Assembly (NCBI RefSeq): GCF_000381345.1 | Contig: NZ_KB906429.1 | Location: forward strand, 1 to 19,395 | Direction: 5' to 3' | DNA from: Deinococcus apachensis DSM 19763 | GTDB lineage: Bacteria > Deinococcota > Deinococci > Deinococcales > Deinococcaceae | Length of the DNA stretch: 19,395 nucleotides | In this document: positions 14,968-19,395 of the stretch, piece by piece | Numbering within the stretch: the first letter of the stretch is position 1 | Layout: each line of letters begins with the position of its first letter | The notes under the pieces: model-generated | Seen by the model: the letters and a program-made list of their open reading frames with translations, nothing else | Told to the model about the DNA's origin: nothing | Databases searched by the model: none | Position numbers and translations under genes: made by a program

Positions 14968-16104
14968 ATGTCAGCCCCCCGCCGAGAAATTCCACTTCAC
15001 GTCGTCGGTGCCGTGGCTCTGGCCCTCCAGGGCATCTACATCTCCTCGTATGGCCCGTCGTATCCCCAGCTCCTCCGGCACTTCGACCTCTCCCAGGCGG
15101 AGGTCGGCCTGATCGCCAGCGCCAACTTCCTCGGCTCCACCCTCGCCGTCCTGAGCGCGACATGGTTGATCGGGCGTCTCGGCACGCGACGCCTCTTGAT
15201 AGTCGCGCCGCTTCTCCTCGCGGTGGGGGCCATCGGAATCGGACTCACCCCCACCTGGAGCCTCGCCCTGCTGTTCGCCCTCATCGCTGGCGCCGGGGCG
15301 GGGAGTGTCACCAGCGGCATCAACATCTCGCTGGCCAGCCTGCCCGACCGTTCCGCGCCCATCCTCAACGCCGTCAACGCCATGTTCGGGCTGGGATGCG
15401 TCCTCGGACCGCTCCTGGTCGCGCTGCTTCCCGGTGGCGCCGTCCGCTGGCCGTTCATCGTCGTCGGCGGGCTGGCCTTCGTCGTCCTCGCCTGTGCCCG
15501 CCAGCTTCCCAGGGTCACGCCGACCTCACCTCCCCGGGACACGGCGGTCCGGGCGAAGCGCGGGGTCACCCTGTTCACGGTGCTGCTCGTCCTGTACGTG
15601 ATGACCGAGGTGGGGGCGGGAAGCTGGATGACCACCCACCTCGCCCCAGGGCTGGGAGCGAGGACCGCCGCCGCGCTGGTCAGCGGCTTCTGGCTGGCCT
15701 TCATGCTGGGCCGCTTCGCCGGGGCCCCGCTGGCCGCGCGCTTCCCACCCCAGATCCTGGTTCCGGGGGCGGCCCTCGTGGCGGTCCTGGCGGCCGGACT
15801 CGCGACCCTGCCGGGCCTCCAGGTGCTCGCCTACGTCCTGCTGGGCTTCGTCCTGGGTCCGATCTTCCCCACGACCGTCGCCTGGTACGGGCAGCACCTG
15901 ACGCCCCGGCGGCTCCCCATCGCGCTGGCCGGAGGCTCCATCGGTGCGGTGATGGTGCAACCCCTGATGGGCGCCGCGGTGAACAGCTTCGGCGTCTCGG
16001 CCATTCCCGTCACGTTGGTGGCGCTCGCGGGCTGCACGCTAGCCCTCTCGGTGTGGGTCCGCTGGTTCCAGCGGGGAGTGGAGGCCGACACAGCGACGAC
16101 CTGA
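14968..16104 (+). CDS. Major facilitator superfamily transporter
   Basis: This 378-aa integral membrane protein has about 12 hydrophobic segments, beginning EIPLHVVGAVALALQGIYIS, and a central basic loop near RDTAVRAKRG between the two six-helix halves. WLIGRLGTRRLLIVAPLLL is the MFS motif-A region between helices 2 and 3. The proline- and glycine-rich helices (YGPSYPQLL, GAGAGSVTSGINISLASL) are typical of the sugar/FucP-like and drug-efflux branches, but the cargo cannot be read from sequence. ATG 14968 is used because the in-frame GTG at 14806 lies inside the 11-bp hairpin and would add a non-hydrophobic 54-residue tail. It stands as a single gene after the kinase operon and is probably transcribed separately. 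Confidence 0.9.
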   Translation: MSAPRREIPLHVVGAVALALQGIYISSYGPSYPQLLRHFDLSQAEVGLIASANFLGSTLAVLSATWLIGRLGTRRLLIVAPLLLAVGAIGIGLTPTWSLALLFALIAGAGAGSVTSGINISLASLPDRSAPILNAVNAMFGLGCVLGPLLVALLPGGAVRWPFIVVGGLAFVVLACARQLPRVTPTSPPRDTAVRAKRGVTLFTVLLVLYVMTEVGAGSWMTTHLAPGLGARTAAALVSGFWLAFMLGRFAGAPLAARFPPQILVPGAALVAVLAAGLATLPGLQVLAYVLLGFVLGPIFPTTVAWYGQHLTPRRLPIALAGGSIGAVMVQPLMGAAVNSFGVSAIPVTLVALAGCTLALSVWVRWFQRGVEADTATT

Positions 16105-16250
16105 GGGGACTGTCGCGGAGGCTGGACCGCTTCCACCTCTCCTCGGCGTGCGTAGCCTCCGGACTCGCTATCTCGCGCAGTCAGAGCGAACATCCCGACT
16201 GCCTTGGCGGGGAAAACCCTTGCCAGCAGGAGGAACCGTACGGCAGGACG

Positions 16251-17403
16251 ATGAGACAACGGCGAGGGCTGCGTCAAGCAACTTCCGAGCGGCAGCTACC
16301 GCTGGCAGATCACCCTGGGTTTCGACGAGCGGGGCAAGCAACTCCTCAAGAGCGGCACCAAGAAAACCAAGCGGGACGCAGAACGGGCACGAGTGCAGGC
16401 TCTCGCCGACTATCAGCGCGGTCTGCTGCCTATCCCCAGCCAGATCAAGCTGTCCGATTGGCTGCCCCAGTGGTTGGAACTCAAACGCCCTAACCTCGCC
16501 CCCAAGACCTTCGCCAACTACAGCTACGTGATCGACGAGCACCTGATCCCACTTCTCGGCGGGCACAAGATGCAGGACCCCAAGCCCAGCGACGTGCGAG
16601 CGGCGTACGTGAAGCTCTCCGACCAGGGCTTCTCGAAGTCCCTGCTGCACCGAGTGCGGGTCATCCTGAGACAGGCTCTGCAGGAGGCCGTTTTCGGCGA
16701 GATCGTCGCCCGGAACGTCGCTGAGGTCGCTCGGCTGCCCAGCTTCCGGCGGGGCAAGACGGCCTGGGCGCTGGACAGCCGGGAGGCGGGGACGTTCCTG
16801 AAGGCAGCGAGTGAGTATCGGTTGGGGGTGCTATTCGAGTTCGTTATCGCAACGGGGCTGAGACGAGGGGAGGTCTAAGCGTTGAAGTGGACACACCTGG
16901 ATTTGGAGAAAGGGCTGCTGCGGGAGAACATTATGGTGGCGAGCGGCAAGGCAACGCTCGGGCGCCGAAGACCGAAGCTGAGATTCGCGACCTTCACCTC
17001 GCGCCGGAGACTGTGGACCTGCTCCGGCGGCACCGGCAGGAGGGAACCACCCCCAGGGGGCATGTGTTTGCCAACACGCGGGGGCAGCGCCTGTACCCCG
17101 ACTCCCTGACCAAGCTGGCGGGGAACATCACCGCCAAAGCGCGCCTGGGGACGTGCGCTTCCACGACCTGCGGCACACCTACGCCAGTCTGATGCTCTCC
17201 AAGGGGGTGCCGATGGAGGTGGTGAGCGAGAAGCTGGGGCACAGCCGACCCAGCACGACGGCCGACATCTACCGCCACATCTTCGCCGAGGAGCACGAGC
17301 AGCAACCTTCGCCCTTACAGACTTGCTCACGCCCAAGCCCCTCAAGCTCAGGAGCGCAGCCAAGCAAGTGGAAGAGGACACCGACGCGGAACCTGCGGCT
17401 TAA
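16251..17403 (+). pseudogene. Tyrosine recombinase (phage-type integrase), degenerate
   Basis: The layout is that of a phage/ICE integrase: an N-terminal arm-binding region (QLPSGSYRWQITLGFDERGK), a SAM-like core-binding domain (LSDWLPQWLELKRPNLAPKT onward) and the catalytic domain. Catalytic residues are still visible: Arg in TGLRRGEV (codon at 16861), HDLRH (His at 17162), LGH, and Tyr in DIYRHIF (17270). Lesions: a frameshift between ATG 16251 and 16300; TAA at 16876-16878 directly after GLRRGEV; frame changes near 16960, near 17150 and near 17303. The natural end, DLLTPKPLKLRSAAKQVEED, stops at 17401-17403. The enzyme is dead, marking an old integrated element. No attachment site was identified; the 146 bases before it hold no tRNA gene I could recognise. 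Confidence 0.9.
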
Positions 17404-17469
17404 GGACCACCGAAATGCACTCCTCCCTCCTGTGCAGGAGGACCAGTCGTGGGTTTTAGTGGATGACGG

Positions 17470-17547
17470 GTGTTCAAGGAAGCATGGAGCGAGCTGACGT
17501 GTCCGAAATGCAACAACGTCCACATCGTCAATCATGGGCAGAACCGT
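17470..17547 (+). pseudogene. Possible IS1-type InsA zinc-finger fragment
   Basis: The frame from GTG 17470 reads AWSELTCPKCNNVHIVNHGQ then NR, with the CPxC knuckle and 'I..NG..R' pattern that opens IS1-family InsA proteins. The second Cys pair and the rest are missing; the frame continues into unrelated sequence upstream of the DUF3995 gene. Confidence 0.45.
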
Positions 17548-17593
17548 GCTTCCAGGGGACATCCTGCCGCCTGGGGCAGGGTGTGATGGGTCC

Positions 17594-18019
17594 ATGCCTG
17601 AATCACTGACTGCCCACCGGACTGTCTCGGTTGCCGCCGCCCTACTCACGGGAACCCTCGCCACGCTGCATGTGTACTGGGCGGCAGGCGGCCAGGCGGG
17701 TCTGGCGGCGGCCCTGCCGGAGGCGGACGACGGAGGGGCACGGTTCACGCCATCGCCCGTCATGACCCTGGGTGTGGCGACGGGTCTGACGAGCATGAGC
17801 GCCGCAACTCTGAGCGCCAACTCTTTACAGATGCGTTGGCCCCTGCGCCTGACCGCCCTCGTGTTCCTGCTGCGGGCTGTGGGGGATGGCCGCACGGTCG
17901 GCCTGACCCGCCGGGGTGGGCAGAGCGTGTTTGCCCGTAACGATGCTCGGCTGTACACCCCCCTCTGCCTGCTGCTGGCAGCCCTATACAGCGTGCTGGC
18001 GTTCGGGCGCCGGGACTAA
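17594..18019 (+). CDS. DUF3995 family membrane protein
   Basis: This 141-aa protein has about four hydrophobic helices: 8-30 (VSVAAALLTGTLATLHVYWA), 52-78, 82-98 and 118-137 (LYTPLCLLLAALYSVLAFG). LHVYWAAGGQAGLAAALP early in the protein and FARNDARLYTPLCLLLA near the end are hallmarks of DUF3995, small integral membrane proteins without known function. ATG 17594 is preferred over an in-frame ATG at 17534, which overlaps the IS1-like remnant. TGTGAT, a near -10 box, ends 6 nt before it. It stands alone between broken genes and appears intact. Confidence 0.8.
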   Translation: MPESLTAHRTVSVAAALLTGTLATLHVYWAAGGQAGLAAALPEADDGGARFTPSPVMTLGVATGLTSMSAATLSANSLQMRWPLRLTALVFLLRAVGDGRTVGLTRRGGQSVFARNDARLYTPLCLLLAALYSVLAFGRRD

Positions 18020-18091
18020 CCGGGGGCGGCAGAGGGCGGGCCAAGTGCAGCCGGGCACCAGACCTTTGAACCCCCACACCGCCTGCCCCTC

Positions 18092-18348
18092 GATATGGAG
18101 GTCGTCCCGAGGACCGAGTTTGCGGGCCTGTAGGGGAGTGCAACGGTGCCCGAGTGGCGGGGTCAGGGCATCTACCGGACGCCCACAGCGGCACGGGCGA
18201 GGTCCGCCCTGGTATGGGGAGTGCGCTTCCTGCACAGCGACTCCTCGGCGTTCTCACGGCCCATCCTGCAGCGCAGCGGTCTGCTACCACGCCCTACGTC
18301 TGGACGCGCCGAAGCCAGCCAGCAGACCAGCCTAGCCAGGCTGAATGA
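18092..18348 (+). pseudogene. GNAT acetyltransferase, C-terminal remnant
   Basis: The plus strand reads LDMEVVPRTEFAGL, a stop at TAG 18134, then GSATVPEWRGQGIYRTPTAA, RARSALVWGVRFLHSDSSAF and SRPILQRSGL. A frame change then leads to TTPYVWTR, ending at 18348. RGQGIYR is the acetyl-CoA-binding R/QxxGxG/A motif, and the SRPILxRxGF/TTPYVW ending is common in a family of two-domain GNAT proteins. One stop, one frameshift and a missing N-terminus make it a pseudogene. Its start limit is approximate. Confidence 0.65.
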
Positions 18349-18448
18349 AGTCAACAAACACGTCTTCGACGGCGCCTTCATGACCCTGGCTCATTCTGCA
18401 CAACCCTCAGCGCCTGGTGGTACCGCCCAGTCGAGATCCAGATTCGCT

Positions 18449-18727
18449 TCAGGAAACGCTGACGTTCTCGATGGGCAGCGTGACGGACAGGCCAGGTGGG
18501 GTGAAGCCAAATACCTGCCCGTAGAACAGTAATTCCCCCTCCAACGCCCGCTGAATGTTCGCCCGCCGGAACCCGTGTCCTTCCCCCTCGAATTCCACCA
18601 GGTCGGTGGGCAAGCCCCGTGAACGCACGGCTTCAAACATCCGCTTGGCCTGGTCGGGTGGCACCACCTTGTCCTCCAGCACCTGGAAGAACATCACTGG
18701 GCGCGAGAGCTGCTCGGTGAACTGAAT
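18449..18727 (-). pseudogene. S9-type (prolyl oligopeptidase-like) peptidase, C-terminal end cut off by an IS
   Basis: The minus strand encodes FTEQLSRPVMFFQVLEDKVV then PPDQAKRMFEAVRSRGLPTD, EGEGHGFRRANIQRALEGEL and LFYGQVFGF. LEDKVVPP holds the catalytic Asp and EGHGF the catalytic His of an alpha/beta-hydrolase of the S9 acylaminoacyl/prolyl peptidase type. The nucleophile Ser (GxSxGG), the hydrolase core and the N-terminal propeller are absent because an IS5-family element begins right at 18728. The rest of the gene may lie beyond 19395 on the far side of the IS. Confidence 0.75.
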
Positions 18728-18728
18728 A

Positions 18729-19190
18729 GACCTCCTGCGAAAGACAGGCTGAGCAGGAGAGGGTGAGGTTGCAGAGGGCCGCGATGAGGTGCAAACGCAA
18801 AGCAAACCGACGCCTGCGGTGTCGATAGACGCCCTTGAGTACCCGAAAAATCTTCAGGCGTCGGATCACGTGCTCGATCCCCTGCCGGGTATGCGCTAGG
18901 ACACGGTTGTCCTGGCGCTGCTCGTCAGTGAGCGGCTGGATGCGTGTGGCTTTGTGAGGTGTGAGCGCGTGAGGGTGTTCCTTCCAGAGGCCCTGGTACC
19001 CGGCATCACCGATCAGGGCCGTCTCCACGGGCAGCTGCACCTTGGAGCGGCGAAAGAGCGTCAAGTCGTGCATCGAGCCAACGGTGGAAGCGACGCACAG
19101 GATCAGGGGCGTCGCCACCTCAACCAGGAGTTGCAGCTTCAGGGTGTGGCGCTTTGTCTTGCCGCTGTACCAGCGGCGCTGGGTTTTTTG
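18729..19190 (-). CDS. IS5-family transposase, second frame (orfB), reached by -1 frameshift
   Basis: After the A6 run the -1 frame reads TQRRWYSGKTKRHTLKLQLL then VEVATPLILCVASTVGSMHD, ETALIGDAGYQGLWKEHPHA (second catalytic Asp in GDAGYQG) and TRQGIEHVIRRLKIFRVLKG (Glu in IEHVI), ending ALRLHLIAALCNLTLSCSAC. With a -1 slip on AAAAAAC the joined product is a complete DDE_Tnp_4 C-terminal half, so the frameshift is probably programmed. The frame has no stop before the IS end; it reads on into the peptidase DNA to 18633. The end given is the IS boundary. Confidence 0.7.
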
Positions 19191-19395
19191 GGCCGTTCGC
19201 AGGGCACTTCCGAGGCATCCACCGCGATGATGCTGTAGACCGTCCCGCTGTTCCCCAGGGCTTTCTTCCCGGGCAGTCTGAACAGCTCACTGGCGATCAG
19301 GGCGGCCTCGACGCGTTCCACCGTGCGCTGCACGGTGGTTTCATGGACGCCCCAGTCATCCCCCAGATGCGCGTAGGTTCGGTATTCCCGCCAAA
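19139..19395 (-). CDS. IS5-family transposase, first frame (orfA), partial
   Basis: Continuous on the minus strand from the window edge: EYRTYAHLGDDWGVHETTVQ then RTVERVEAALIASELFRLPG, SIIAVDASEVPCERPKKP, and an out-of-frame tail to a stop at 19139. VDASEVP contains the first catalytic Asp of the DDE_Tnp_4 domain. The helix-turn-helix part ('GVHETTVQRTV') precedes it. The useful sequence ends at an A6 run (19184-19189 on the minus strand), where the second frame takes over. The 5' end lies outside the window. Confidence 0.75.
   Translation of the reverse strand, partial: WREYRTYAHLGDDWGVHETTVQRTVERVEAALIASELFRLPGKKALGNSGTVYSIIAVDASEVPCERPKKPSAAGTAARQSATP

Larger units (their letters stand above)
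18728..19395 (-). mobile_element. IS5-family insertion sequence (two-frame transposase), runs past window end
   Basis: The right end is AGACCTCCTGCGAAAG at 18728, IS427/IS1031-like in style, preceded by TA that may be target duplication. The body is read on the minus strand and holds a transposase in two frames (see the two CDS entries). The left end of the element is outside the window. Confidence 0.75.

Noticed and set aside
16105..16250. Possible tRNA attachment site in front of the integrase
   Set aside because: No cloverleaf, T-loop GTTCRA motif or CCA end could be made out on either strand.
1..19395. CRISPR arrays, rRNA genes, replication origin
   Set aside because: No regularly spaced direct repeats, no rRNA-like segments and no DnaA-box clusters or iterons were seen.

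Overview
The window looks like an accessory stretch of a Deinococcus chromosome or megaplasmid. The evidence is high GC, many degenerate insertion sequences, and several genes whose only apparent promoter is a TANNNT box 5-8 nt before the start codon, which is the leaderless-mRNA pattern known from Deinococcus. The genus is an inference from sequence style; no rRNA or other marker gene is present.

Layout. 1-195 is the 3' end of an IS256-type transposase. 415-1800 encodes a beta-lactamase-fold serine hydrolase. 1876-4797 is an IS graveyard: two IS6-family fragments, a small region with a 17-codon ORF and a 40-bp perfect palindromic terminator, and two broken IS3-family elements in opposite orientations. 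5041-6187 (minus) is a two-gene unit, a 66-aa protein followed by a MerR/GyrI-like regulator, with a MerR-type operator upstream. 6315-7621 holds another IS6 end and a broken IS3-family element. 7761-8825 (minus) is a saccharopine-dehydrogenase-like reductase. It is divergent from a frameshifted SMI1/KNR4 (SUKH) gene, which in turn converges on a secreted lipoprotein DNA/RNA nuclease (9462-10205, minus).

The centrepiece is a tightly packed plus-strand operon at 10482-14654: a VWA (TerY-like) protein, a PP2C phosphatase, a Ser/Thr kinase carrying a Zn-knuckle, two transmembrane helices, coiled coils and a helix-hairpin-helix module, and a fourth 160-aa protein with a DUF2786-like N-terminus. 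The first three match the known TerY-P triad layout (VWA + PP2C + kinase) linked to Ter-type stress signalling and DNA processing. The fourth gene and the membrane/HhH layout of the kinase are the parts most likely to be new. Structured inverted repeats follow the operon, then an MFS transporter (14968-16104).

16251-19395 is again decaying DNA: a tyrosine integrase with several lesions, a possible IS1-type zinc-finger fragment, an intact DUF3995 membrane protein, a GNAT acetyltransferase remnant, and the last part of an S9-type peptidase cut off by an IS5-family element. That element has a candidate A6 frameshift site and runs off the window.

Working model: the triad operon would act as a phosphorylation switch. 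The kinase, held at the membrane, and the phosphatase would act on the VWA scaffold, the fourth protein or another partner, and the HhH module would connect the kinase to DNA or to another protein. Nothing in the sequence identifies the input signal.
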